Positions 30,982 through 39,819 of a stretch of 64,000 nt of DNA are shown in pieces. How positions within the stretch are numbered: the first letter of the stretch is position 1; every line of letters begins with the position of its first letter. A program made the position numbers and the translations under genes. The notes under the pieces were generated by a model. That model saw only the letters and a list, made by a program, of their open reading frames with translations, made no database searches and was not told the origin of the DNA. Origin of the DNA: JAUASV01 sp047605685 (GTDB lineage: Bacteria > Actinomycetota > Actinomycetes > Actinomycetales > Microbacteriaceae); contig JASGFF010000003.1 in assembly GCA_047605685.1 (NCBI GenBank), positions 1 to 64,000 of the forward strand. Direction: 5' to 3'.

Positions 30982-33819
30982 CTACTTCTTGACCTTCACC
31001 TTCTTCGTCGGGCTCGTGCTCGCCGCGAGGTTCGTGGTCGTGACGAACTTGGCCACGACCTTGTGCTTGCCGGTGCTCGTGAACTTCGGCAGGGTCACGG
31101 TGATCTTGCCGTTCGACGAGTAGTACTTGATCGCCACCGTCTTGACGAGCTTGCCGTCGATGTAGATCCGGACCTTGCCCTTGGCATGCACCGTGGTGCT
31201 CGGGACCTTCACCTTGATCGTCGCCTTGAGCCGGGTCGACTTCACGTGGGCCTTGCTCGCAGAGAGTTTGACCGTGGTGCTGGTCGTCGCCTTGGTGATC
31301 TTCACGGTGGTGGTGCCCGTCGAGCTCGCGGTCGCGCTGTCGCCGGAATAGGCGACCGTGATCGCGTGCGTGCCCACGCTCAGCCGGTTGGAGAGCGCGA
31401 TGGCGGCTGCGCCCGCCGAGAGCGCCTGCGTGGCGTAGGCGGTGCCGTCCACCGAGACGGTGACCGTTCCGGTGGGCGTCGCCGTGCCGCTGGAGGTCAC
31501 CGTGACCGTCAGCGACGGGGTCCTGCCGTAGCGGACCGACCCCACGCTGGCGGTGACGCTCGAGGCGCTGAGCGTTGTCGAGGTGTCCGTGTCGCCGGTG
31601 TCCGTGTCGCCGGTGCCCGTGTCGCCGGTGCCCGTGTCGCCGGTGCCCGTGTCGCCCGTGTCCGTGTCACCGGTGTCGCCCGTGTCCGTGTCGCCGGTGC
31701 TGTCATCGGTCACGGTGATGGTGAAGGTGGTGGTGGCGGTGATGTTGTTTTCGGGTTCGGTGTAGCTGACGGTGATGGTCTGTTCGCCGGTGGTGGTGGA
31801 GTCGAAGCCGGTGAGGACCGCGTCGTCGGTGACGTCCTGGCTGTAGTCGCCGTCGTCGTAGATTGCGGTGACTGCGAGCCCGGTGCTGTCGAAGCTGTCG
31901 CCGAGGACGTAGCTCGTGGTCGTGGGGGCCGTCACCTCGAGGCTTGTCAGCTGGGAGAGCGTGGGGGCCGAGGAGGACAGTGCGCTGTACTTCGATGAGA
32001 CGCCGAAGAGGCTGGCGACGTTGGAGCAGATCGTGGAGTTCTCCGAGCTGCTGGGGGCGTCGTAGTAGGCGTAGCTGTCGGTGTCGACGGCTGCGTTCTC
32101 GACCGGCTCGATGTAGTCGACGCTGTTGGTGTTGGCGTAGTCGAGGCTCGCGGCGGTGAACAGCACGGTGGCGCGGCGGATGTGGGAGGAGCTGGAGATG
32201 AGCGTGAAGCTCGTGATGTCGTCCTGCGCGTAGAGGATGTCGATCGAGTTGGCCGCGTTCTGCTGGGTGTTGCTCGACTCGGTCTCGGTGAGGATGCGGT
32301 CCTCATCGACGCCCTGCTCGACGAGCCAGTCGTGCATGACCTCGCCCTCGGTGTAGCCGTTCTTCTCCGCGCCGCCGGCGACGAGGATCGTCGAGTCCGG
32401 GTAGGCGGTCGCGGCGGCGAGTGCGACCTGGAGGCGCTGGAGCATGATGCTCTGCATCGAGCCGTCAGAGGCCAGGGCGTAGCCGAGGACCACGAAGGCG
32501 TGCCCGGAGGTCGGCAGGTCGGTCGGGATCGTCTCGTTGATGGTCAGCGAGGTGTTCGCCGCGTCCCATGCGGTCACGAGGCTGCTCCAGGTGGCTCCGT
32601 CAGCGGTCGACTGTTCTGCGATCTCGGCGACCGTGCGGTTCAGGTCGGTCGTGTAGCCGTTCTTCTGGAAGTAGATCGCCCGCGCCTTCAACGTGTCGAG
32701 GTCGTACCTGCTGCCAACGGTGATGGTGAAGGTGGTGGTGGCGGTGATGTTGTTTTCGGGTTCGGTGTAGCTGACGGTGATGGTCTGTTCGCCGGTGGTG
32801 GTGGAGTCGAAGCCGGTGAGGACCGCGTCGTCGGTGACGTCCTGGCTGTAGTCGCCGTCGTCGTAGATTGCGGTGACTGCGAGCCCGGTGCTGTCGAAGC
32901 TGTCGCCGAGGACGTAGCTCGTGGTCGTGGGGGCCGTCACCTCGAGGCTTGTCAGCTGGGAGAGCGTGGGGGCCGAGGAGGACAGTGCGCTGTACTTCGA
33001 TGAGACGCCGAAGAGGCTGGCGACGTTGGAGCAGATCGTGGAGTTCTCCGAGCTGCTGGGGGCGTCGTAGTAGGCGTAGCTGTCGGTGTCGACGGCTGCG
33101 TTCTCGACCGGCTCGATGTAGTCGACGCTGTTGGTGTTGGCGTAGTCGAGGCTCGCGGCGGTGAACAGCACGGTGGCGCGGCGGATGTGGGAGGAGCTGG
33201 AGATGAGCGTGAAGCTCGTGATGTCGTCCTGCGCGTAGAGGATGTCGATCGAGTTGGCCGCGTTCTGCTGGGTGTTGCTCGACTCGGTCTCGGTGAGGAT
33301 GCGGTCCTCATCGACGCCCTGCTCGACGAGCCAGTCGTGCATGACCTCGCCCTCGGTGTAGCCGTTCTTCTCCGCGCCGCCGGCGACGAGGATCGTCGAG
33401 TCCGGGTAGGCGGTCGCGGCGGCGAGTGCGACCTGGAGGCGCTGGAGCATGATGCTCTGCATCGAGCCGTCAGAGGCCAGGGCGTAGCCGAGGACCACGA
33501 AGGCGTGCCCGGAGGTCGGCAGGTCGGTCGGGATCGTCTCGTTGATGGTCAGCGAGGTGTTCGCCGCGTCCCATGCGGTCACGAGGCTGCTCCAGGTGGC
33601 TCCGTCAGCGGTCGACTGTTCTGCGATCTCGGCGACCGTGCGGTTCAGGTCGGTCGTGTAGCCGTTCTTCTGGAAGTAGATCGCCCGCGCCTTCAACGTG
33701 TCGAGGTCGTAGGTGGTCTCCGCGTGTGAGACAGAGGCGGGAATCAGCGCTCCGAAGAGCGCTAGCAGCGTGAGCAGCGCGATATAGAGGGGGCTTCTTC
33801 CCCGGGCGGTGACGAACAT
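30982..33819 (-). CDS. Secreted YdcF/DUF218 protein with two identical DUF218-Ig units and C-terminal Ig domains
   Basis: The 945-residue protein has a Sec signal (about 1-33, ending SVSHA). Residues 37-371 and 372-706 are two apparently identical 335-residue units. Each unit is a DUF218/YdcF domain (HAFVVLGYALASDG, VAGGAEKNGYTEGEVM, ESSNTQQNAANSIDIL) followed by a group-3 bacterial Ig-like domain. A GDTDTGDTG-type linker then leads to a further Ig-like domain and a Lys-rich basic end without LPXTG. DUF218 proteins such as SanA are linked to envelope processes, but no reaction is established. The ATG has GGGAG upstream. A ROK-type palindrome stands in front. Confidence 0.83.
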   Translation of the reverse strand: MFVTARGRSPLYIALLTLLALFGALIPASVSHAETTYDLDTLKARAIYFQKNGYTTDLNRTVAEIAEQSTADGATWSSLVTAWDAANTSLTINETIPTDLPTSGHAFVVLGYALASDGSMQSIMLQRLQVALAAATAYPDSTILVAGGAEKNGYTEGEVMHDWLVEQGVDEDRILTETESSNTQQNAANSIDILYAQDDITSFTLISSSSHIRRATVLFTAASLDYANTNSVDYIEPVENAAVDTDSYAYYDAPSSSENSTICSNVASLFGVSSKYSALSSSAPTLSQLTSLEVTAPTTTSYVLGDSFDSTGLAVTAIYDDGDYSQDVTDDAVLTGFDSTTTGEQTITVSYTEPENNITATTTFTITVGSRYDLDTLKARAIYFQKNGYTTDLNRTVAEIAEQSTADGATWSSLVTAWDAANTSLTINETIPTDLPTSGHAFVVLGYALASDGSMQSIMLQRLQVALAAATAYPDSTILVAGGAEKNGYTEGEVMHDWLVEQGVDEDRILTETESSNTQQNAANSIDILYAQDDITSFTLISSSSHIRRATVLFTAASLDYANTNSVDYIEPVENAAVDTDSYAYYDAPSSSENSTICSNVASLFGVSSKYSALSSSAPTLSQLTSLEVTAPTTTSYVLGDSFDSTGLAVTAIYDDGDYSQDVTDDAVLTGFDSTTTGEQTITVSYTEPENNITATTTFTITVTDDSTGDTDTGDTGDTDTGDTGTGDTGTGDTGTGDTDTGDTDTSTTLSASSVTASVGSVRYGRTPSLTVTVTSSGTATPTGTVTVSVDGTAYATQALSAGAAAIALSNRLSVGTHAITVAYSGDSATASSTGTTTVKITKATTSTTVKLSASKAHVKSTRLKATIKVKVPSTTVHAKGKVRIYIDGKLVKTVAIKYYSSNGKITVTLPKFTSTGKHKVVAKFVTTTNLAASTSPTKKVKVKK
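31712..32706. repeat. Perfect long direct repeat, copy 1 (995 bp, offset 1005 bp)
   Basis: Identical, at every base compared, to 32717-33711. The repeat ends sharply at both sides (31711 vs 32716 and 32707 vs 33712 differ). It encodes the second DUF218-Ig unit of the minus-strand gene. Confidence 0.9.
32717..33711. repeat. Perfect long direct repeat, copy 2 (995 bp)
   Basis: Second copy of the repeat at 31712-32706; a 10-bp spacer (32707-32716) separates the two and keeps the frame (offset 335 codons). It encodes the first unit of the protein. Confidence 0.9.
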
Positions 33820-33850
33820 GGTGTCTCCCGTGTCGAGTGGCTATGTCAAT

Positions 33851-33869
33851 GTTTGTAAGGTTTACAAAC
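33851..33869. promoter_or_regulatory. Perfect palindrome GTTTGTAA-GGT-TTACAAAC, ROK-type operator candidate
   Basis: Eight-base arms without mismatch, 32 bp upstream of the YdcF-Ig start in an AT-rich island. Its right part matches the site in front of the amino-sugar operon in 13 of 15 positions. The rest of the gap (33820-34034) has only a weak ACTCTG/CAGAGT repeat. Confidence 0.65.
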
Positions 33870-34034
33870 TTGGTCGAATCCAACGATATGCGGGCGACAC
33901 GGCGAAATCGCACTCTGTAACACGTTCGTAATCCAGAGTTTGCGCCGCGGTCTCGAACGAACGGCCTTCGCCCCTACCATCGCGGTCCGAAACGATGTCC
34001 GGCCGGCACCTTGACCGGCCGCGGTACCGTCGCC

Positions 34035-35165
34035 TCAGCCGACCGCCGTCCCGGCGGCCCAGACTCCGCGCACCCGCCAGGTCGCGTCGAGGCGCACCGC
34101 GTCCGCGGCCCGGCCGGGGGCGAGCAGGCCGAGGTCGTCGCGGCCGATCGCCCGGGCCGGCACCGCCGTGAGCGCGGCGACCGCCGCGACCGGATCGACG
34201 CCGGCCGCGGTGATCGCCGTGCGCAGCGCGACGTCCTGGGTGAGCGTGGAGCCGGCGATCGTCGCGGTGCCGCGCAGCGTCGCGATGCCGTCGCGCACCG
34301 CGACGTTGAGGGGGCCGAGCCGGTAGTCGCCGTCGGCGGCACCGGCGGCCGCCATGGCATCGGTCACGAGCGCGATGCGGCCGGCGGATGCCGCGAACGC
34401 CATCCGGCCGACCCCGGGGTCCACGTGGTGGCCGTCGAGTATCAGCTCGAGCGCCGTCCGCTCGTCGTCGAACGCCGCGACGACGGGGCCCGGCTCCCGG
34501 TGGTGGATGCCGGGCATGGCGTTGAAGGCGTGCGTGACCAGCCGGGCGCCGCGGTCGAAGGCCTGCCGTGTCGTGGCGTAGTCCGCCTCGGTGTGGCCCA
34601 CCGCCACGGCGGCGCCGGCCTCGACGAACCGGGCGACGAGCCCCAGGCCGCCGGGCAGCTCCGGGGCGAGGGTCACCTGCACGAGGGCGCCGCGGGCCGC
34701 GTCGATCAGCCGGTCAGCGACATCCGGATCGGGCGCGAGCAGGGCGGTGGCGTCGTGGGCGCCGCGCCGCGCGTCTGCCAGGAACGGCCCCTCCAGGTGG
34801 GCGCCGAGGATGCCCGGCTCGGCGCGGCTCAGCCCGGCGATGACGTCGAGGGACGCCTCGAGCTCGGCCAGCCGGGCGGTGACCAGGCTCACCACCGAAC
34901 GGGTGGTGCCGGCCGCGCGGTGCGGTGCGAGCCCCGCCACGATCGCGGCCGCGCCGTGCTCGAAGCAGGCGCCCGCCCCGCCGTGGCAGTGCAGGTCGAT
35001 GAACCCGGGGGCGAGCCAGTCGCCGTCGAGCTCGACGACCGTCGTGGCCGGCGGCCGGGCGCCCGTGCCCGTGGCCCGGATCGTGCCCTCCTCCAGCAGC
35101 GCCCAGAAGTCGTCGACGACGCCCGCCGCGTCGATCTTGCGGCCGCCGGCCAGCAGCGTGCTCAT
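34035..35165 (-). CDS. nagA: N-acetylglucosamine-6-phosphate deacetylase
   Basis: The 376-residue amidohydrolase makes glucosamine-6-phosphate and acetate, feeding NagB. It has the metal and substrate residues expected: DLHCHGGAG, AHLEGPFL with the metal-binding Glu, AVGHTEAD and VTHAFNAMPG with metal His residues, and LVTDAMAAAG with the catalytic Asp. The ATG at 35163-35165 overlaps the purU stop, so it is translated with purU. It lies 3 kb from nagB on the other strand. Confidence 0.93.
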   Translation of the reverse strand: MSTLLAGGRKIDAAGVVDDFWALLEEGTIRATGTGARPPATTVVELDGDWLAPGFIDLHCHGGAGACFEHGAAAIVAGLAPHRAAGTTRSVVSLVTARLAELEASLDVIAGLSRAEPGILGAHLEGPFLADARRGAHDATALLAPDPDVADRLIDAARGALVQVTLAPELPGGLGLVARFVEAGAAVAVGHTEADYATTRQAFDRGARLVTHAFNAMPGIHHREPGPVVAAFDDERTALELILDGHHVDPGVGRMAFAASAGRIALVTDAMAAAGAADGDYRLGPLNVAVRDGIATLRGTATIAGSTLTQDVALRTAITAAGVDPVAAVAALTAVPARAIGRDDLGLLAPGRAADAVRLDATWRVRGVWAAGTAVG

Positions 35166-36010
35166 CGGAACACGATGGTCCGGTCGCCGTCGAGCAGCAC
35201 CCGGTCCTCGCTGAACCACTTCACCGCCTGGGTCAGGGTGCGGCTCTCCTCGTCCTGACCGATCGAGCGCAGCTGCTGCCAGGACTGCGAGTGGTCCACC
35301 CGCACCACGTTCTGCTCGATGATCGGCCCCTCGTCCAGGTCGCTCGTGACGAAGTGCGCCGTGGCGCCGATGAGCTTCACCCCGCGCGCGTGCGCCTGCC
35401 GGTACGGGTTCGCGCCCTTGAAGCCGGGCAGGAACGAGTGGTGGATGTTGATGGCCCGGCCCTCGAGCGCCGCGCACAGCCCGGGGGAGAGGATCTGCAT
35501 GTAGCGGGCGAGCACCACGAGCTCGACGCGCTCCGCCTCCACCACCTCGAGCACCCGGCGTTCGAAGGCCTCCCGGTCGCCGGCGTCCGCGATCGGGCGG
35601 TGCTCGAAGGGCACGTCGTAGAACGCGGCGAGCGAGCCGAGCGTCTCGTGGTTCGACAGCACGAGCGGCACGTCGATGGCGAGCTGGCCGGCCCGCTGCC
35701 GGTAGAGCAGGTCGTTGAGACAGTGCCCCGCCGTCGAGACGAGCACGAGCGTGCGCAGCGGACGGCCCACCTCGTCGAGGCTCACCGTCATGCCGTAGCG
35801 GGACGCCACCGGCCGCAGCTCGGCCTCGAAGGCGGCACGGGCGGCATCCGTCTGCACCTGCAGCCGCATGAAGAACGTGCCGCTCTCGGCGCTCGAGAAC
35901 TGCTGCGACTCGGTGATGTTGCCGCCGGCGCGCACGATCGCTCCGCTGATCGCGTGCACGATGCCCGGACGGTCCTCGCACACGAGCGTCAGGATCCAGT
36001 GCGAGGACAT
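35162..36010 (-). CDS. purU: Formyltetrahydrofolate deformylase
   Basis: The 282-residue enzyme hydrolyses 10-formyl-THF to THF and formate and balances one-carbon pools. An N-terminal ACT domain (WILTLVCEDRPGIVHAISG) is followed by a formyltransferase-like domain with INIHHSFLPGFKGANPY and TSDLDEGPIIEQ, holding the His and Asp of the active site. The first gene of a two-gene unit with nagA, an odd pairing metabolically. The start was set at the ATG that begins the ACT domain. Confidence 0.95.
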   Translation of the reverse strand: MSSHWILTLVCEDRPGIVHAISGAIVRAGGNITESQQFSSAESGTFFMRLQVQTDAARAAFEAELRPVASRYGMTVSLDEVGRPLRTLVLVSTAGHCLNDLLYRQRAGQLAIDVPLVLSNHETLGSLAAFYDVPFEHRPIADAGDREAFERRVLEVVEAERVELVVLARYMQILSPGLCAALEGRAINIHHSFLPGFKGANPYRQAHARGVKLIGATAHFVTSDLDEGPIIEQNVVRVDHSQSWQQLRSIGQDEESRTLTQAVKWFSEDRVLLDGDRTIVFR

Positions 36011-36139
36011 GCCGGTCACGGATATCAGGGTATCGAGGTCAGCGAGGGCGCCCGCACGGGCGCTAGCCTGAACACGGCGCCGCGTCACGCGGTGCTCCGC
36101 GGCCGTTCGTCGCGCCATCCCCCAGTCACCGAAAGCACC

Positions 36140-37360
36140 ATGACGGCGCCCGCTCGATTCCCGTACGCCCCGCTCATCACGCTCGCCACCGCGAACTTCC
36201 TCGCCGTCTCGAGTGAGTTCCTGCCCACCGGCCTGCTGCCCGACATCGCTACCTCGCTCGGCGTCTCCGAGTCGCGCGTCGGCCTGTTCTCGACGGCCTT
36301 CGCCATCGCCGTCGCGCTCACCGCCCCGCCGCTGGCGCTGCTCACCCGCGGCTTCAGCCGCAAGTGGCTGCTCGTCGTCGCGCTCGGCGTGTTCGCGCTG
36401 TGCAACGTCGTCATCTGGGCGGTGCCGGTCTACGGCGTCATCCTCGTCGCCCGGGTGCTCGCCGGCATGGCGCACGGCGTGTTCTGGGCGGTCTCGGGCG
36501 CCTACGCGGCGCACCTGGTGCCCCGCCACCAGCTCGCTCGCGCCGTGTCGATCACGAACGGCGGCGGCTCGCTCGCCTTCGTGCTCGGCGTGCCGATCGG
36601 CACTGCCGTCGGCCACGCGCTCGGCTGGCAGCGCGGCTTCCTGGCCATGGGAGCGACGATCGTCGTGCTCGCCGTCGGCATCGCGGTGCTGCTGCCCGCC
36701 GTCGACCATCGCGTGCGGCTCGCCACCGGCGAGATCGCGCTGCCGCTGCACCGTGACCGCTCGATCCCGGCGCTGCTGGCCGTGTTCGCCTGCATCGTCG
36801 TGCTCGCCTTCGGCCAGAACGTGTTCTACACCTACGTCACGCCGTGGCTGCTCGGGCCCGGCGCGTTCTCGGCGGGCGTCGTCCCGGTGCTGCTGTTCGT
36901 GTACGGCGCGGCCGGCGCCGTCGGCCTCGTGCTCACCGGGATGCTCGCCGACCGGTTCCCGCGCGGCATCCTCCTCGGCCAGGCGGTGCTGTCGATTCTG
37001 AGCGTCGCGGGACTGGCCGTCACCGCCGGCGCCACGGCACCGAGCCTCGTGCTGTTCGTGCTGTGGAGCATCGCCCAGGGCGGCATCCCCGCCGTCCTGC
37101 AGTCCCGGATGCTGCACGCCGCCTCGGCGCGCATCCGGGACGTCGCGGCGGGGGCCCAGACGAGCGCGTTCAACATCTCCATCGGCGGCGGGGCGCTCGT
37201 CGGCGGCATCCTGCTCGACGGCTTCGGTGTGGCCTTCCTGCCCTGGGCCTTCGTGCTCGTGAACGCGGTCGGCCTCGTGGTGGTCGTGCTCGCCACGCCC
37301 CGGGCCCCGGCAGGCCACCAGCTCGGGCACACCCAGCCGATCCCGGTGGCCGGGTGCTGA
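36140..37360 (+). CDS. MFS transporter (drug/arabinose-efflux type, YdhP/NepI-like)
   Basis: The 406-residue protein has twelve hydrophobic spans. Early features are FLAVSSEFLPTGLLPDIATSLGVSESRVG and the loop motif LLTRGFSRKWLL (motif A-like), as in DHA1 exporters. It would exchange small molecules for protons at the inner membrane. The substrate is unknown. It is divergent from purU; TAGCCT at 36064-36069 could be its -10, leaving a leader of about 65 bases. Confidence 0.82.
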   Translation: MTAPARFPYAPLITLATANFLAVSSEFLPTGLLPDIATSLGVSESRVGLFSTAFAIAVALTAPPLALLTRGFSRKWLLVVALGVFALCNVVIWAVPVYGVILVARVLAGMAHGVFWAVSGAYAAHLVPRHQLARAVSITNGGGSLAFVLGVPIGTAVGHALGWQRGFLAMGATIVVLAVGIAVLLPAVDHRVRLATGEIALPLHRDRSIPALLAVFACIVVLAFGQNVFYTYVTPWLLGPGAFSAGVVPVLLFVYGAAGAVGLVLTGMLADRFPRGILLGQAVLSILSVAGLAVTAGATAPSLVLFVLWSIAQGGIPAVLQSRMLHAASARIRDVAAGAQTSAFNISIGGGALVGGILLDGFGVAFLPWAFVLVNAVGLVVVVLATPRAPAGHQLGHTQPIPVAGC

Positions 37361-37381
37361 GGCGGCCGGGCGCCGATCCGG

Positions 37382-37387
37382 TACACT
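37382..37387 (+). promoter_or_regulatory. -10 box TACACT of the glyA transcript
   Basis: TACACT lies directly upstream of the ZTP riboswitch, so transcription would begin at or just before the RNA motif. The -35 is unclear. Confidence 0.45.
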
Positions 37388-37390
37388 CGA

Positions 37391-37472
37391 CCCGTCGCGA
37401 CTGGCGTTCAGGTGGGCGACCACCGGGAAGCGGCACCCCTCCTTCGCCACCGGCCGTACGCCTGGGCCGGGC
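37391..37472 (+). ncRNA. ZMP/ZTP riboswitch (pfl motif) controlling glyA-folD
   Basis: The 5' half has GUCGCGACUGGCG followed by GGUGGGCGACCACCGGGAAGC. The 3' half ends GGCCGUACGCCUGGGC, the conserved 3' part of the pfl motif with its CGCCUGGGC. ZTP riboswitches sense the purine intermediate ZMP/ZTP, a sign of folate shortage, and turn on glyA, folD and purine genes. Both genes follow here. CCTCCT in the variable linker (37438-37443) is complementary to the AGGAGG ribosome binding site (37496-37501), which suggests translational control. Confidence 0.9.
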
Positions 37473-37506
37473 GGATCCCGATTCCGTGTTCTGACAGGAG
37501 GCGCGC

Positions 37507-38811
37507 GTGTCCGCTCCCGCCGCAGTGCAGTCCCAGTTCCTCGCCCCGCTGGCCGAGGTCGATCCCGAGGTCGCCGAGGCGCTCGGCCTCGAGCTGAGCC
37601 GCCAGCGCAACACCCTCGAGATGATCGCGAGCGAGAACTTCGTGCCGCGCGCCGTGCTCGAGGCGCAGGGATCGGTGCTCACCAACAAGTACGCCGAGGG
37701 CTACCCCGGCCGCCGCTACTACGGCGGATGCGAGTACGTCGACGTCGTCGAGACGCTCGCGATCGAGCGCGCCAAGGCGCTGTTCGGCGCCGGCTTCGCC
37801 AATGTGCAGCCGCACTCCGGGGCATCCGCCAACGCCGCCGTGCTCGCCGCGATCGCCAAGCCCGGCGACCGGATCCTCGGCCTCGAGCTCGCGCACGGCG
37901 GCCACCTCACCCACGGAATGAAGCTGAACTTCTCCGGCAAGCTCTACGAGGCGCACGCCTACGGTCTCGACCCGGAGACCGAGCGCATCGACCTCGAGCA
38001 GGTGCGCGCCACGGCCCTCGAGGTGAGGCCGCAGGTGCTCATCGCCGGCTGGTCGGCGTACCCGCGTCAGCTCGACTTCGCCGCGTTCCGCGCGATCGCC
38101 GACGAGGTGGGCGCGGTGCTCTGGGTGGACATGGCGCACTTCGCGGGCCTCGTCGCCGCCGGCCTGCACCCCTCGCCGGTGCCGCACGCGCACGTCGTCT
38201 CCTCGACCGTGCACAAGACCATCGGCGGCCCGCGCTCGGGGTTCATCCTCACGAACGACCCCGAGATCGCCAAGAGGATCAACTCGAACGTGTTCCCCGG
38301 CCAACAGGGCGGCCCGCTCATGCACGTCATCGCGGCCAAGGCGACGGCGTTCAAGCTCGCCGGCGAGCCGGAGTTCCGCGAGCGCCAGGAGCGCACCCTG
38401 CGCGGCGCCGCGATCCTCGCCGCGCGGCTGACCGAGCCGGACGCGAGAGCCGCGGGCGTCGACGTGCTGACCGGCGGCACCGAGGTGCACCTCGTGCTCG
38501 TCGACCTGCGCACCTCGCAGTTCTCGGGCAAGGAGGCGGAGGACCGCCTGCACGAGGTGGGCATCACGGTGAACAAGAACGCGGTGCCGAACGACCCGCG
38601 CCCACCGATGGTCACCTCGGGCGTGCGCATCGGCACTCCGGCGCTCGCGACGCGCGGCTTCGGCGACGCGGAGTTCACCGAGGTCGCCGACGTGATCGCG
38701 CTCGCGCTGCAGCCGGATGCCGACATCCCGGCGCTGCGCGCCCGGGTGGCGACCCTCGCCGAGGCATTCCCGCTCTACGAGGGCCTCGCCTCGCCCACCA
38801 CCTGGTCCTGA
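37507..38811 (+). CDS. glyA: Serine hydroxymethyltransferase
   Basis: The 434-residue PLP enzyme converts serine and THF to glycine and 5,10-methylene-THF. Family features are NTLEMIASENFVP, the pyridoxal region VLWVDMAHFAGL and the PLP lysine in SSTVHKTIGGPRSG, then FPGQQGGPLMHVIAAKA. The normal T-H-K-T-L-R-G is V-H-K-T-I-G-G here, a mild change beside the lysine. The GTG follows AGGAGG by about five bases. It is preceded by the ZTP riboswitch and followed by a 75-bp inverted-repeat element. Confidence 0.96.
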   Translation: MSAPAAVQSQFLAPLAEVDPEVAEALGLELSRQRNTLEMIASENFVPRAVLEAQGSVLTNKYAEGYPGRRYYGGCEYVDVVETLAIERAKALFGAGFANVQPHSGASANAAVLAAIAKPGDRILGLELAHGGHLTHGMKLNFSGKLYEAHAYGLDPETERIDLEQVRATALEVRPQVLIAGWSAYPRQLDFAAFRAIADEVGAVLWVDMAHFAGLVAAGLHPSPVPHAHVVSSTVHKTIGGPRSGFILTNDPEIAKRINSNVFPGQQGGPLMHVIAAKATAFKLAGEPEFRERQERTLRGAAILAARLTEPDARAAGVDVLTGGTEVHLVLVDLRTSQFSGKEAEDRLHEVGITVNKNAVPNDPRPPMVTSGVRIGTPALATRGFGDAEFTEVADVIALALQPDADIPALRARVATLAEAFPLYEGLASPTTWS

Positions 38812-38824
38812 CCCCCATCGCCCC

Positions 38825-38899
38825 ATCGGTTGTGCAGGAGATTCTGCGCAACGGATGCCACGGGGAGCTCCACCGCACGAAAACTCCTGCACAACCGAT
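38825..38899. repeat. 75-bp inverted-repeat element, copy B
   Basis: Begins ATCGGTTGTGCAGGAG and ends with its exact reverse complement. Same length and termini as copy A at 11783-11857, with a different interior. Lies between glyA and folD, 14 bases before the folD ATG, and could form a hairpin in the glyA-folD mRNA. Confidence 0.88.
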
Positions 38900-38913
38900 T
38901 CTTGGGACGTGAG

Positions 38914-39819
38914 ATGTCGCTTCAGGCTGCACAGGGCGGCGCGATCAGACTGGACGGTCTCGCCACGGCGTCGGCGATCAAGGCCGAGCTCGCCGGGCGC
39001 ATCGCCCGGCTGCGGGAGTGCGGGTCGACCCCCGGCCTCGGCACGCTGCTCGTCGGCGACGACCCCGGCTCGCACAGCTACGTCACCGGCAAGCATCGCG
39101 ACAGCGCGGAGGTCGGCATCGAGTCGATCCGGGTCGATCTGCCGGCGGATGCCACGAGCGAGCAGCTGTTCGAGGCCATCGCCCGGCTCAACGCCGACCC
39201 GGCGGTGACCGGCTACCTCGTGCAGCTGCCCCTGCCGACGGGCCTCGACGAGCACGCCGCGCTGCTCGCCATCGACCCGGCCAAGGATGCCGACGGCCTG
39301 CACCCGCAGAACCTCGGCGAGCTCGTTCTCGGCGTCGCCGGGCCGCTTCGCACCCCGGTGCCGTGCACGCCCGCCGGCATCGTCGAGCTGCTGGCCCGCC
39401 ACGAGGTGCCGCTCGCCGGCAAGCACGTCACCGTCATCGGCCGCGGGCTCACCGTCGGCCGGCCGCTCGGCCTGCTGCTGACCCGCAAGGGCATCGACGC
39501 GACCGTCACGCTCACCCACTCGCGCACGCCCGACATCGCCGCCGAGGTTCGCCGGGCGGATGTCGTCATCGCCGCCGTGGGCGTGCCGCACCTCGTCAGG
39601 GCCGACTGGGTCAAGCCCGGTGCCGCGGTGCTCGACGTGGGGGTCACCCGCGTCGGCACGACGGAGAGCGGCCGGGCGCGGCTCGCCGGCGACGTCGACC
39701 CGGCCGTGGCCGAGGTCGCCGGCTGGCTCTCGCCCAATCCGGGCGGGGTCGGGCCGATGACCCGGGTGATGCTCATCAAGAACGTCGTCGAGGCCGCCGA
39801 GCGGGCCCTCGCCGGCTGA
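38914..39819 (+). CDS. folD: Bifunctional methylenetetrahydrofolate dehydrogenase / methenyl-THF cyclohydrolase
   Basis: The 301-residue enzyme interconverts 5,10-methylene-THF and 10-formyl-THF. It has YVTGKHRDSAEVGI with the catalytic Lys, GYLVQLPLPTGLDEH, the NADP motif VIGRGLTVGRPLGLLL and the end PNPGGVGPMTRVMLI. In many FolD the conserved step reads YVxxK-x-K/A; here Lys-His follows the Tyr-Val-Thr-Gly. The ATG is after the 75-bp repeat; a longer in-frame start would run through that repeat and is rejected. Functionally paired with glyA. Confidence 0.95.
   Translation: MSLQAAQGGAIRLDGLATASAIKAELAGRIARLRECGSTPGLGTLLVGDDPGSHSYVTGKHRDSAEVGIESIRVDLPADATSEQLFEAIARLNADPAVTGYLVQLPLPTGLDEHAALLAIDPAKDADGLHPQNLGELVLGVAGPLRTPVPCTPAGIVELLARHEVPLAGKHVTVIGRGLTVGRPLGLLLTRKGIDATVTLTHSRTPDIAAEVRRADVVIAAVGVPHLVRADWVKPGAAVLDVGVTRVGTTESGRARLAGDVDPAVAEVAGWLSPNPGGVGPMTRVMLIKNVVEAAERALAG

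Noticed and set aside
38830..38913. Longer folD start through the 75-bp inverted repeat
   Set aside because: The added residues have no FolD similarity and come from the repeat element; ATG 38914 gives the family length.
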